Shown here: positions 11,916-23,803 of the stretch, piece after piece | Numbering within the stretch: position 1 is the first letter of the stretch | Layout: each line of letters begins with the position of its first letter | Assembly: GCA_964059195.1 (NCBI GenBank) | Contig: CAXKWD010000005.1 | Span: 138,461,686 to 138,525,685, forward strand | Direction of reading: 5' to 3' | Source of the DNA: Ectobius pallidus | Lineage: Eukaryota; Arthropoda; Insecta; Blattodea; Ectobiidae | DNA: 64,000 nucleotides | Position numbers and translations under genes: made by a program | Notes under the pieces: model-generated | What the model saw: only the letters and a program-made list of their open reading frames with translations | What the model was told of the DNA's origin: nothing | The model's database searches: none

Positions 11916-12654
11916 TACTCTTAACTATGACTAATAGTATTTGTTTATTAATTTTAATTTCCATGTACAGTTTTTGACGAGAAGTTTGGTTTAATGCACA
12001 ATTGAAGGAATTGTGCAATTTTTTTTTTCGGATCTCATGGGTTGCCAGGCAGATAGCTTTAAGTTATGTATTTTTACGATTGGTAGGCCTGCTGTATCTT
12101 AATTCTGACGCCTACTTGCTGTAGATCTGCATAATAATTTAATAACAGAACGCCTGCATTGGATACTGCACCAGTTGGGTTTGGATATGGTCCCCTATAG
12201 GCTTGCATGCGTTGTCACCTTATCACTGACACGGAAACCGTAGCTGTCATAGTAGCCCTTGACTGATGACAGATTGTTGGCATAACTTCCGCCCGAGCTG
12301 TCTGTGCCAATTGAAGAGATGAGGCGACGATAATCCCTTTCGTTCAAATCGAGATTCGAATTAGGCTTGCTCGTTTACTAATATATTAATGCCAAGTTGT
12401 GCCTTCCATCCCATGTATGTAATAAAAGTAACTACGAAGTATTCAGTATGCCGAGTACTGATTAACTGCTAAGGTCTTCTGCCCCAAAGGTTCTTTTCAC
12501 CTCAAGGCAAATAAGTAATTATTACATTGGCACGACACGAGCCCATACTGAAAAGACAATTTTCTAAAATTGTTACCAATCATTGAAATTTTAACTAGAA
12601 GAATGCACAGTATAAATTTTTTGAGGCTATTTGAAATTTTTTAAATTTTAAATA
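11914..12654. other. Non-coding stretch
   Basis: No gene or transposon was recognised. Confidence 0.45.
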
Positions 12655-12919
12655 TTTTAGACCAGCGTTTCTCAACCTATGGTCCGCGAAGATGGTGTAG
12701 ATGGTTCGCAGATATAATTGAAACATATCATAAAGCAAGTGGAAAGTGAAGCAGTAAAATGTTTTCACAAATTTCATTATAATGACCTATAATTAATACC
12801 CCAAATATTAAGAATATATGCATTCTTTTAAAATGGGATGTAAAATTAGGGTCCCGTAATTTTTTTAGACATTTTAGAGGTCCTCGGGTTCAAAAAGGTT
12901 GAGAAACGCTGTTTTAGAC
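12655..12919 (+). mobile_element. hAT-type MITE, CAGCGTTTCTCAACCT family, copy 1 (complete)
   Basis: The element spans 12663-12911 (249 bp). The left end is CAGCGTTTCTCAACCT and the right end is its inverted form, AGGTTGAGAAACGCTG. A perfect 8-bp duplication TTTTAGAC lies at 12655-12662 and 12912-12919. Family hallmarks inside are ggtccgcgaagatggtg near the left end, cctataattaataccccaaa in the middle and tttagaggtcctcggg near the right end. No coding capacity. Confidence 0.96.
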
Positions 12920-14346
12920 CTTTATAAATTTATTATAAGTAATAAGAAATCGTGTGATATCAAAATATTCAACATTTTACAGCTATATTTTTTGTGAACT
13001 AACACATAGCCCAGAAAACTACTCCGATGGCTATTTTCTCTTCTCCCCTTGTATCCCTTCAATAAATACGAGAGGAGATGCATAAGTCTTGGCAACTTCC
13101 CCTTTTGAAAACGTGGGATACTATTTTAAAATCTTGAAATATACAAACAAAAGGGCAAGGTATGGAATGGAAGCATGTGCGGTGATTGGAAGCATGAAAA
13201 CATACATACCCACTCCATGATTTCTTAAAGGCCGGTACGGATTAGTATTAGCCTATTACCCAAAGCTTCCATCGGCTTCTTCTGGTATTTTCGGAAATTT
13301 CTCCGCATAAGACTGCTGTTCACATCTTGTCATATCCAATTTGCACTTCGGGTGACTCACCGCTGCATCACCACCGCCTCTATTCGTATAACTGTTGCAT
13401 CATAATGCTACCAAATTATGTGTCCATATACTAGAGATGTTACACTTTTCCGTGACATACAAATCTCATGGTACCGTCGCCTTAATTTGAGAAAAAAATT
13501 ATGACTTATGCTCCATCTCTCGTATTACTCCCATTTGTATTTTTTGGAGTAATGTTTATTAAAACTTGTGTAATATTTTGTCTTAGTGAAATATTCATTT
13601 TTGCTAGAATTCTTGCACGTAAAACAATTTGCCTATTTGCGTCTTGAAGTGTGATTTATCGGTACTTGGAACGGGGACATGAGAACCGCCTATCGAGGTG
13701 GCAATAAATTAAACTATGACTCAAGTTGATTAGTTTCGGTGCTAAGCCAGCGCTTCATTGTATTGGTCAACATCAATTCCATTTAACTTACTTACGTAAT
13801 GTAAACTACTACTTACGACTTTAAAATATTTGCTCGGAGAAAGTCTGTCCATACCAAGTGCATAATCGACCATAGAAGAGACACATTAACAGCTGTTGAA
13901 ATTATGGTTATTAATTTCGTGTAGTGTTTCAAGTGACAGGTACAATCATAAAGCGTTACGATCTTTTTCTCTTATAAAGTTGTGTAAGCCTATACATAGT
14001 GTGCATCGAAATATAGCCTAATACAAATCACACACACAGGGACACACATTTTCTTCAATAAACAGACCTAGTTAGACGAGAGGACATGAATTGTGATATA
14101 ATTTATTTTCTGTATTGATATATAATGCTAATTAAAGGCACTTTTCTCTTAAGAAAAAGTGTCATAAAAATTGTCTAATTCTTTATTTTTTGTGGAAGTA
14201 TAGTTTTAATGAATTACCAAATTTTCATATAACACTTCCTTAGACCTACAAAGGCATAGAAGTGTATATATATTAATTCTTTATAAAACCACGGAAACTA
14301 ACAAATTCAAGCAACGGAGAAAACACTTCAACGTATCTCATTCATT
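12920..14346. other. AT-rich non-coding stretch
   Basis: No recognisable gene or repeat boundary. Confidence 0.45.
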
Positions 14347-14350
14347 AAAA

Positions 14351-14390
<40 letters not shown>
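14347..14390. repeat. Poly-A plus (TA)n microsatellite
   Basis: About 13 A are followed by about 15 TA units, ending exactly where the target duplication of the neighbouring MITE begins. Confidence 0.9.
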
Positions 14391-14391
<1 letters not shown>

Positions 14392-14392
<1 letters not shown>

Positions 14393-14632
14393 TCTAGAGT
14401 GGTCCGCGATGGTGCAGATGGTCCGCAGACATAATTAAAAAATATAACTCAAGTGGAAAGTAAAGAAGTAAATTTTTTCACATATTTCGTTACAATGACC
14501 TATAATTAATACCCCAAATATTAAGAATATACGCCTTCTTTTAAAAATGAGATGTAAAATTAGGGGTCCGTAAATTTTTTAGACATTTTAGAGGTCCTCG
14601 GCTTCAAAAAGTTGAGAAACGCTGCTCTAGAA
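14392..14632 (+). mobile_element. hAT-type MITE, CAGCGTTTCTCAACCT family, copy 2 (left TIR missing)
   Basis: The body from ggtccgcgatggtgcagatgg (about 14399) to GTTGAGAAACGCTG (14624) matches copy 1 in the same orientation. The outer 18 or so bases of the left end, including the TIR, are absent. The 7-mer CTCTAGA nevertheless stands on both sides (14392-14398 and 14625-14631), so a target duplication seems to survive next to a clipped end. Without a left TIR the copy cannot be moved. Confidence 0.85.
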
Positions 14633-15698
14633 CTGAGTCCAATTATGTGTTCATTTATTAATTTCTAATATTATACAATAGAGAATATGCCTACCTCGTT
14701 AAATGTAGGTCTCCTGTTTCATGTGTATGTGCTACATTATCTACACTTCTACAATATTCTTACAGACAGTTTAATAGCTCTCCCTTACTGCGTACAAAGC
14801 CTTCTAATGCACATAATTACATTCCTCTGAAAGTTATGTATACAGTTATTTAAGGAAAAAATTAAAGTGAAATAAGCGTTGTCACGAAGTGTTTATATCT
14901 CAGCGTAACATGCAGATTGAGGTTATGTAACCACACAAAGAACCAGCTGTTTCAAAACTGGCTTATCGACCAATTACACACTGAATCGTGATATATTGAA
15001 TGCATGCAAAAGGAAGGTGCTATTGATATACTGTACCTGGCGTGGGTGGCTAACCCCCCCCCCCCTAAACGTGGAGGTGGCGTTTTGGCTATTCATTTGG
15101 TTCGACAAGCCGCCAGTGATTGATAAGAGAAAAAAAGTTGAATAACCAACAAAGAGTGGGTGGATTGTAGGCATTGCACATGTAAATAAAAGCGCTTTAA
15201 ATTTTAAAAGATCATCAAACAGGCATTGACTTTATAACCAGTTTCATTTAAGGTAGAGTATGACTCAGTTTTCCAGAGCAGGTTTAGAAAAGATCGAAAG
15301 TGGATGTACTGCATTCACAAGGAAAGTGCTATCCTCAGGACAGCTTCCAACGCTTTAGCAATGACTGTTCAGTTCACAATAGGCCTACTTATCCTTTTTT
15401 ATGTGCCAGTGTGCCATTATTGTCCTGTTACATTTTGTAATTTGTATTTCTCTGCAATATGTTGAACACATAAATAAGATTTGTATTAAAATAGGATTAA
15501 TATCTGTAGCCTATAATCCTAAAAGAATTCCTATGCAGTAGCGGTCATACCACTTTCAAGCTGCTTGCATGGTTTTCGCTGCCTTCACTTCTGTCAATTC
15601 ATTTTAAGTGAACCATATCGGATTCCATGTTCAGTTTCCAGGGAATGAAATAACAGCTTCAGCAGACGTCAACCCACAATAGTGGATTCTTCTCTATC
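14633..15698. other. AT-rich non-coding stretch
   Basis: A run of about 12 C at 15055-15066 stands out. Otherwise nothing is recognisable. Confidence 0.45.
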
Positions 15699-16642
15699 CT
15701 CTAGGGTAGGGTTTGCCAAACTACAGCCTGGAGGCCAAATCCGGCCCGCATATAACATAACTTATTTACAATATTCTAACGATGAAATAAAATAAAGCGC
15801 TCAGGTTTAAAAAAAAAATTAAATATATACTGTGACAAGAATCCTGCTACAACTGCTTACGAGCTATTAGCTGTCAGGTGATTTTGTATTTAACTTGCTT
15901 TAATAAACTATGGCGGGATAAGAAAAATATATATAAAAGTTAACAGTGAGTTCCGTGTGTTGAAACAGCAATTGTGTAGGGCTATTTCATGGTAGAAGCG
16001 GGAAATAAATCATTATGCCTGATCTATAATGAATCAGTTTCTGTGTTGAGAAAATACAATAATTGCAAGGTATTATGAAACCAAACATTCCTCAACATTT
16101 TCACAATTCAAGGGGAAGAGAGTGACAAATTGAAAAGAATGAAAGGTTGAACTAGCTGTAAAGAGGATAACCATTTAATGATGGTGAATTTTTTAAATCG
16201 TGCATAATGTTGGCCGCAAAATAAATTTGTACATTTGTAGTCCGTGTTGATAATAGGCAGCACAAAATTAGAGCCACTTAATGTATGTAATTATAGCACC
16301 GTCTGTAATAATTCTCATTGAAAATAAACTGCTATTAACTTAAAAAAATACTTCACGCAACAGGTGTTAATGTATAGGCCTTTGCCTATGAGTTACATTG
16401 TGATGAGACTATGAATGAAAGACTGGTAATTTGTTACATAAATATTTCATTACAGCATTAATCGAAATGTAAGCGTAGATTTTAGTTAAAAAAAACCCTG
16501 TTTGAAAACCTGTCTAATCTGTGTACTTCGTGCCGGTGAATATATTTTTCCTATCTTAATCTCGTGTGGCTTGGCCCGCGAGTCATTCTCTGATGGTTAA
16601 CGTGGCCTCCTTATGAAAAGTTTGGAAACCCCTGTCCTAAGG
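15699..16642 (+). pseudogene. Decayed hAT transposon with BED-finger transposase remnant
   Basis: The ends at 15707 (TAGGGTTTGCCAAACT) and 16634 (complement CAGGGGTTTCCAAACT) form imperfect hAT-like TIRs, and the next block in, ggaggcca...ggcccgc, is also inverted between the ends. The flanks ctctaggg and tcctaagg agree at five of eight bases, as for an old target duplication. Inside, about 15991-16140 encodes the N-terminal zinc-finger region of a hAT transposase in two frames. One frame gives VEAGNKSLCLI followed by NESVSVLRKYN. After a frameshift near 16066 the next gives ARYYETKHSSTFSQFKGK. This resembles the BED-type finger of Charlie-group hAT proteins and their domesticated relatives. 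One zinc ligand (expected Cys after CLI) reads Tyr. The catalytic core is not recognisable in the roughly 900 bp. Confidence 0.72.
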
Positions 16643-17656
16643 GTTTGACTAACCACTACCACCCCCACGGCCGTTCGTAAAATGCCTTACGGGCAGGCTA
16701 GACCATATGTCAGTAATACTAAAATATAAATTTTTATTAAGGTGTATAGTGTTTTTTTAATAATATTTAAAGAAGTGAGTCAGTATAGCTTACATCGTAG
16801 CAGAAGAAATCAAGTACAGTAGGCGACTTCTCAAATCTTGTTCGTGGAATTTTTGTCTTTGCTGGTTTTAATTAACATTTTCCGTACAAGTTATATAATT
16901 ATTGTTTACTAATTTTGTTTTCTTGTTTTCAGGTGAGTTGAAATTTCCATGGAAGCCTATTCTGCAATTTTTGGCAAGTATTTACAGTTTTACAGTCTAC
17001 TATTCGGTGACTATGCTATTGAAATAATTGTAAAGTCCCGTATGAAGAATGTATTGAGAAATTTGTTTTTTATATCAATGTTATCATTAATTTTTAAGCG
17101 TTATTACATTTTAACATTAACTATTAATGTTTAATTCGTGTATCGAAGTTTTGTGGTATCTTTTCGTTTGCCAGTATTGAAATTCCTTTCTTGACACTTT
17201 CCAATTAGCTATTGTTTTCACTTTCCTTTTGTTTTCTCCTCTTGATATGTAGCCAGTACTAATAAATATGTTGACGCGCATGACCAAGGTTACTCGGGAG
17301 TGTAGGAAAATTATTTAGTGGATTAGTTTAAAATTTTCATATGTTACTTGCGTGTACTTATAGTTTATTATCTACCTTTGGGAACACATGGATAAGGCTT
17401 CCCTTGCACTCCTATCTTACAACAAGCGTTGGTTCAAACCCAGCTCGGAAAATACCTTCTTGAAAGATGTTATCAACTGTTATGCTCTCTCTTCTCCAGA
17501 TGGCTAAATTAATTCCATGAATTTTCATTGGCTGAAATTTTCCATGGACCAGAAATCTGTTGTGTTTTTTGGACTTTCGTTTGTTAAATTAAGGCACTTA
17601 CAGCGAGACAAGGCATGTAAGAAAGGCACGAACGCTATGAACTTGAAAGCTAATAC
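16643..17656. other. AT-rich non-coding stretch
   Basis: Apart from the splice-like site at 16913-16938, nothing was recognised. The 61-codon frame at 16949-17134 has no family features. Confidence 0.4.
16913..16938 (+). promoter_or_regulatory. Candidate recursive (zero-length exon) splice site
   Basis: A pyrimidine tract (ttttgttttcttgttttc) runs directly into AG followed by GTGAGT at 16933-16938. A strong 3' splice site is thus fused to a strong 5' splice site with no exon between. This is the arrangement known from recursive splicing of very long fly introns. There is no host exon in the window to confirm the transcription direction, so the call is tentative. Confidence 0.35.
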
Positions 17657-18104
17657 ATTTTAATTAGGGATGGGTTCTCGATACTTTCGTTACCTCGATA
17701 CTCTCGATACTTGCATGGTATCGGCATCGAGCGATACTGCAGAAAACTCGCTCGGTACTTTTTCGATACTTTGATAATTCTGCAATTAAGTGAGAATGCT
17801 AGTATTTTTTAAAAAAAAACTTGTAAGTGGACTGTTTAAAAAACTAATTTTAGTTTTATTGTAGACTTTAAAAATAATTATAGGCTACTGATGATATTAA
17901 ATTTTGTCTCATTAAATATGCACAGTTGATTAATTTAATTGGTATTACACAGTTCTCTCAACTTTTAATGTTTAATGTACCTACTTATTGAAACTGGAAA
18001 TGTTGACGGTATCGAGTATCGAAGTATCGAGTATCGAGGGAAAAAATCATGTATCGGTATCGAGTATAGAGAAAATCTGGTATCGACCCATCCCTAATTT
18101 TAAT
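17657..18104 (-). mobile_element. hAT-type MITE, TAGGGATGGGT family, copy 2
   Basis: The element spans 17665-18096 (432 bp) and is inverted relative to copy 1. It begins TAGGGATGGGTTCTCGATAC and ends TATCGACCCATCCCTA. A perfect 8-bp duplication ATTTTAAT lies at 17657-17664 and 18097-18104. The right TIR carries extra TATCGAG units compared with copy 1, so the terminal minisatellite varies in length. The open frame beginning at 17988 reads through this repeat and is not a gene. Confidence 0.93.
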
Positions 18105-19266
18105 GTTAATGTAAGTAATTTGTATGAAATAAGCCTACATCATTTGGTGAAATCTGTTTTGTACACAGAGGGTATTAAAATGTGCGATACAAGAATAAAT
18201 TACAATTACAATATATTTCGATTACATGAACTAGTATGAGTACAAGTAATACGTTGCATTACTAGCTATCATGGTGTGGTTGACTACATTCTTAATGTCA
18301 CCTGAATATGTTCATATGAAGTATAGGCATACAGGTGTACTTAGATACGGCATATGATAAGCTTGTATTTCGTAATGTGCTAATCTTATTATAAACTGTA
18401 ATGATGTGATGTAATGAACATGGCAAATCGCATTTCAAGCTCTGTTACGCTCCAGCCTATGAGAACCTAAAGCAGAGAGCGTTGATAATGGCTCAAATCT
18501 TGTCCGTTTTGTCTCCTTGTCTCTTGTAAGTAGGTTATAATTTGCATTTCCTTGTATAGCGTACATAGGAGCGCAGGGAAAAGTTGTAACAATTCTGCTA
18601 GATACATAATGCAGCCACGCATGTTATATTCATCCGCTGTGCGCGCCGCCATGTTGGGAGTTAGGATGCTTCCTTATTATTGTCATGTCTGTCGACACTC
18701 TTCAAACTTTGCTTCACATTCCCAGGCTTTTCCCTAAACTCTCCGTTGAACAGTTTCCTCTGTAAACATACTTGACATTCAGCTCCCCCGTTCTCCTTTA
18801 CTACTGTAAACCAAGTGGGTATGGTAAAAGCCGTGGATAACATCGTGTTTACTAGTGATCCCTCCGGCACAATCACAACTTTTCAGTGTTTATTGCAATA
18901 ACGCGGTAGAGGCTGTGCTGTTAAAATCCTGTCTTCTGTATTGAGTTTTATTTTTAACATAATTTCTTGTTGGAATGTTTGCCATAAAGGTCACGTTCGG
19001 TCGTAAAAAGTTTCCTTGCGTTCTACTGCATTTAAATCATATGGGTCATGAAGTGTTAAAAATAAACCCAAGCACCCGCTGTTTCTGTTATGCGACTTCT
19101 ATTATATGATAGATTTTTCTTTCTTCAAAATACTGGTAGCTTGAATCTATGAGATTACTCAATAATATCTACATTAAAAAGAATAAAACGGTTTCACTAA
19201 TGACGTTATTGTTAATTGTAATCACTAAAACTTAAAATGTTCTTATAACGGCAGCAACATTAACCC
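18105..19266. other. Non-coding stretch with a short GC-richer patch
   Basis: Around 18620-18665 there is a CpG-containing patch (gtgcgcgccgccatgttggg). No gene was recognised. Confidence 0.4.
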
Positions 19267-19342
19267 TTCTTCCTTTTCCTCTTCTTTTTCCTCCTCCTCC
19301 TCCTCCTCCTCCTCCTCCTTCTTCTTCTTCTACTTCTTCTTC
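19267..19342 (+). repeat. (TCC)n/(TTC)n polypyrimidine microsatellite
   Basis: A pure pyrimidine run is made of TCC triplets followed by TTC triplets, interrupted once by a TAC. Confidence 0.9.
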
Positions 19343-19984
19343 ACACAAGTATGGTTTTTGTTTATGGTTTATTGATAGCATTTTTCGGATGGTGTTAGAA
19401 TTTGCATTTGTAACAGTATGGTATTATATTTTGTAAGTAGAAAATTATTTTACATCTTCATTTTAGCAACAGCAGGCCTACGTCTTGTACTCGGCGTATT
19501 CCAGATAATAAAATCGATTTTAGTGGTAAATCCTACAGGTCAATAACATGTTTACAGAACATAAAACCGAAGTAAACTAGTAAAATTGAGTTTTTCTCTA
19601 AAGGAAATATGTATTAGAAAATGTTATAAATGGATTCATTAGGCCTATGCCCTTGGTAATTGGTATGAAGCGCGCCTATAGACCTGTACAATATATAGGC
19701 TGCACAACGTGGCCATTTTCTTTTTAATTCGTTAATTAAAATTGACGGAATAATAATTGTGGACGCTGCAGTGGGAGATAGCCCGTAAGCCGGGAAAGGA
19801 AACTGAATGATAATGAGGGGGTGTTTGAAGGTGAAGTGGAAAGTGTTGGTGGAATGAGAGAGGGGAATGGAAGGATCCCCGAGAAAAAAAACCCTAAGTC
19901 GCGGCTTTCTCCACCACGAATGGGCACCCTACCCTAGACCCATGAACATAGCATTTCCAGAAGATATGAGCAGTTGAAAACTTC
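19343..19984. other. Non-coding stretch
   Basis: A GC-richer part at 19760-19930 contains ggaaaggaaactgaatg and similar. No family was recognised. Confidence 0.4.
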
Positions 19985-20268
19985 ATCTACGGCAGCGTTT
20001 CTCAACCTTTTTAAACCGGAGAACCTCTAAAATGTCTAAAAAAATTTACGGACCCCTAATTTTACATCCCATTTTTAAAAGAAGGCCTATATTCTTAATA
20101 TTTGGGGTATTAATTATGGTCATTATAACGAAATATGTGAACAAATTTTACTTCTTTACTTTCCAATTCCTTTATGATATTTTAAAATTATGTCTGCGGA
20201 CCATCTGCACCATCTTCGCGGACCACCAGTGGTCCGCGGACCATAGGTTGAGAAACGCTGATCTACGG
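19985..20268 (-). mobile_element. hAT-type MITE, CAGCGTTTCTCAACCT family, copy 3 (complete, inverted)
   Basis: The element spans 19993-20260 (268 bp) with both TIRs intact and lies in the opposite orientation to copies 1, 2 and 4. A perfect 8-bp duplication ATCTACGG lies at 19985-19992 and 20261-20268. It keeps an extra ggtccgcgga unit near 20230, next to the right end, which accounts for part of its greater length compared with copy 1. Confidence 0.95.
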
Positions 20269-21030
20269 TGATGAAATCGGGACATAACTCGCAGAAAACT
20301 ATGGGGGAAACAAATAAGTGAGAAACCTTTGCCATGTAATCTGTGCTGTGCCAGATTCGAACAACGCTCTTCACTAGGAAGGTTTCTAGGAATGGATTTG
20401 CGTTAATTGTGCCAGGATAGATCTTTCTAATCCGATTTGTTCTGGTATGTCGTGAGAGGAGGTATGAATATGAATCATAATACCATCCTCTGCAACTGAT
20501 TATACTAGGACCTTGAAATTCTCTTCACTCCGATCATACATTTGTCAAGTCTTAGAGTTATTTATCTGCCCACTTATTTAAATGTAACAGTCGTCAGAAA
20601 GACCTTCATTATTCCTTGACGTCTCTGTTCTGACTTGATGAGACTTTTATTACTCTTTAACACAGAATATCTTATGAATATTATACTTTGTAATTTCCAA
20701 GAGACGGCTGCAGGCAGATATTAATGTTGCCACATTCCAAGTCTGTTGTTAAAATCTAATAAAGAACGCTTTTATGAAATCGTTAGCTTGGAGAAAAAAG
20801 TGTCAACAGTTGCGTCTTGTATCTAACTATAAGGAGTGGAGGGAGAAGAATAAAGTAACAGATGTCGCCTGATTTAATGACAAATTTATATCGATTGCTT
20901 CATCTCCCTCTTAATTCATTCCACAGTCTGAATAATTCAGCTTTCGACATTCTTGGCAATAGGGTAAGCGGTGGTATATTGGAAATATGGGAGCATTAGT
21001 AAATTGGTGACAGGAATGCAGTACTCTTCG
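20269..21030. other. Non-coding stretch
   Basis: No recognisable gene or repeat. Confidence 0.45.
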
Positions 21031-21371
21031 TGCCGTTTTAAGAAGATCATCCCCAACCACCGTCTATCTACGTACAAAAGAATATAATAGTATTGTTCCC
21101 TAATCCGAAAATCTGCACCGACACCGACAAAGAAGAGGTGCTCTTGTAGTCGCGTGGATTTCCCCAGTGTTGCCATTCACTACTTGTCAAGTGAAGTAAA
21201 TGTGCTGTGGTACGTATTTGGCAACATTGTACTGGACTGCAGACAAGTGTGAATACGCCTAATTACCGTTCTATTACCTGACTGACAGATCAAAGAGGGT
21301 TAGGGTGGCAGTGGGTAGATGCAGATCTTGAAGAAAAAAGTCTTTAAGAAGTGGCACCCACAATATTGCAA
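21031..21371. repeat. 341-bp dispersed repeat, copy A
   Basis: This stretch is repeated in the same orientation at 23985-24325. Shared words include tccctaatccgaaaat, caccgacaccgacaaagaa, tagtcgcgtggatt, caacattgtactggactg and acaagtgtgaatacgcc. Divergence is moderate, with several small indels. It is GC-richer than its surroundings. No coding function is evident: the minus-strand frame here is broken by a stop in copy B. Confidence 0.85.
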
Positions 21372-21402
21372 TACACATACTCTTGCGAACGAAAGTTGCG
21401 AA

Positions 21403-21612
21403 ATGGTCCTCAGAGATAATTAAGAATATCATAAAGCAAGTGGAAAGTAAAGAAGTAAAATTTTTCACATATTCGTTATAATGACCTATAATTAATACCC
21501 CAAATATTAAGAATAAGGCCTTCTTTTAAAAATGGGATGTAAAATTAGGGGTCCGTAAATTTTTTTTAGACATTTTAGAAGTCCTCGGGTTCAAAAAGGT
21601 TGAGAAACGCTG
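21403..21612 (+). mobile_element. hAT-type MITE, CAGCGTTTCTCAACCT family, copy 4 (left end lost)
   Basis: From about 21403 to GGTTGAGAAACGCTG at 21612 the sequence matches copy 1 in plus orientation, including cctataattaataccccaaa and gtcctcgggttc. The left TIR and the ggtccgcgaag segment are missing or degraded. It starts about 30 bp after the end of repeat copy A. No target duplication was found. Confidence 0.85.
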
Positions 21613-22719
21613 GACTAAGTTGACAAAACAACATTTCGCAAAATTTAGCAATTTTTCTAGCAATTTTTCTGCAAGTATAAACAATATTTCTGCTTATTTT
21701 CACTCTATTGAAGGTAACACTGTAATCGGTAATATTAAGTACCGTATAATTAATTTGTTATACTCTTCTTGAAACGTAATATGTTCGATTCAAGCGATCT
21801 GATTTTGATGAACAAATTCTATTTCACTTTCTAAACATGCTTGCGGTCTTTCAAATCCTTTTACTTTTTGGGACGCCCCCTCGAGCCAGGCGACAAGTGA
21901 TTGCTCGGGGTGTGATGGGCTTGCTCATGTCTGTCCTGATTGAGATGCAGGAGTGTCCCTTCAAGTAGGCGGCACTACGAGACGCCTTGCAATCCTTTCT
22001 CTTCACCTGCTCAGGTAAAACTCCTTTTCCCGCTCCGGGCGAACACTTCTTAATCTTATGCAAAGCAGCGGAACCGAAGTAACGGTTGTCAACTCCGAAT
22101 TTATGTGTAAAAGTTGTATTGAAGTCGATTGATAAGGACGGGAAGTTAATAAAACCGGAACGTCAAAATTGTGTCGAACTGCAAGATTGAGATGTATTTC
22201 TAGTTCAGTTTACTCCTGAATTTAGGTGAAATTTATTTGTAGACAGGAAATAGCCCTTGTGATTGGAATGATTAATTTGTGTGACGTTAAGTCATTACAG
22301 TTCTGAAGGGAGTAAAAGCTTTCTTTTCGTAAGATCTATTAATAAGAAAAATCTAGTTTTTCCGTAGGCCTATGCTGAAAAGAATTTAGTAAAATTAGGT
22401 GTAAATCAATTTAATTTCACGTTGCTTGTTCAATTTAATAAGCTTAAAAATTAAAAATTAAATTTGTTGAATTTTCCTGTTAAATTGTAAATATAGCTAT
22501 TTATTATTTAAGCATTTCTAGAAAAAAAAAATCGTTTGTGGAGGGTCGAGGGAGAGAACATTACAACAAATTTCTGAGAATTTATTTTGCCTATTTATGG
22601 AATATCCAAGGCACTGGATACGATGTAGTTTATCTTAATTTCTAAACACCATCATTTAGGTTATATTTTTTGTCATACATGGAGCACTCCCATCATTTTT
22701 ACTTGTTTTTGTCAATTCT
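21613..22719. other. Non-coding stretch with a GC-rich island
   Basis: Sequence at about 21870-22060 is clearly GC-richer than its AT-rich surroundings and has a 70-codon open frame on the minus strand (21851-22063). I do not recognise the predicted peptide. It may be an exon, a repeat fragment or chance. Confidence 0.35.
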
Positions 22720-22726
22720 CTCTTTC

Positions 22727-22773
<47 letters not shown>

Positions 22774-22796
22774 GTTTGTCTGTCTGTCTCTCTGTA
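22720..22796 (+). repeat. (CT)n microsatellite
   Basis: A long run of CT units, with gtctgtctgtct near its end, is flanked by T-rich pyrimidine sequence. Confidence 0.92.
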
Positions 22797-23803
22797 AATA
22801 TGATTTATTGCAGACTATAAAGCTGTTAGAATTTACAGCAGGTTATTTTTAAAAGCCTTCATTACAACAATAGTAGTCTTATAAGTATAGTTTCTTGTAT
22901 GTGAACCATAAAACTAGAAGCTTTGACTTGTAACGCATAGAAGTACAGCACTATGAAAGGTGCTTATGGGAGTGCCTGCACTGTCCACAATATTGCAGAA
23001 ATGAAGTATATACAATATCTGACGAAAAACATGCATTTTTAATATTTGAACATTCGGTGGTCAGGTAGAGATCTTGCACTCAAACCAATTACGAAGTCTG
23101 ATGAAGTAACTGGAAAAGAAAAGAAAAAGAAAGCACTTTCTGCAATGAAATCACACTGTTATTCTGAAATGGAAAGAAAAACTTGTCGGAATATGTATAA
23201 GTGCGTCATAAATTATAACACATTTAATCATTTGAGGGTATCTAGTGAAAGTATCCAATGATTTGAAAAATTTCAGCATTAAAACCTGCAATCCCGTTAC
23301 ACCTGTTCAAAGCCTGAAGGTGCCGAAAATGGAGCCGGTCCCATACATGGACATGAATATTCAATGGGTAGATTACATTGCAATAAAAAGTTTTCGAAAC
23401 CGTGATGATGTAGATGTAACGAATTATAAATTACTCACCTAGTGTCTTCTGGCGATTACTTCCGCGTTGCAGGCTGATGAACTTCTGTCCACTATCATAT
23501 TACATTCATTGTTTTGCTCCCCAGGCGTTGTGACCATTGAAAAACAGTTACAGTCAAATTACTATTTTTACGTTCTGCAACTTTTGGAGCTGAATCAAGG
23601 AAAGTGATTGCAGGAAGAAAAATTTTTGCGGAGATTTCAGTCCTTTTTCTAGACTGCTCAAAATGAAATTTACAGAATAAGATACAAGAAATAAACTACG
23701 GTTCTACTCATTGTGTTAACTGTTTTCTATGCAGTCCGGCACAGGTTTATAAATTGCGTGAGGAATTGAGTCTCACGCACTAGGCTTTTTGTTTTTTAAA
23801 TAT
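22797..23803. other. AT-rich non-coding stretch
   Basis: Two short open frames at 23046-23261 and 23245-23442 have no recognised family. Confidence 0.4.

Noticed and set aside
11765..12018. Poly-Asn and poly-Leu frames
   Set aside because: Products of the (TAA)n microsatellite.
22005..22020. CAGGTAAAA after cttcacctgct as a recursive splice site
   Set aside because: The donor half is weak (GTAAAA) and the pyrimidine tract is broken.
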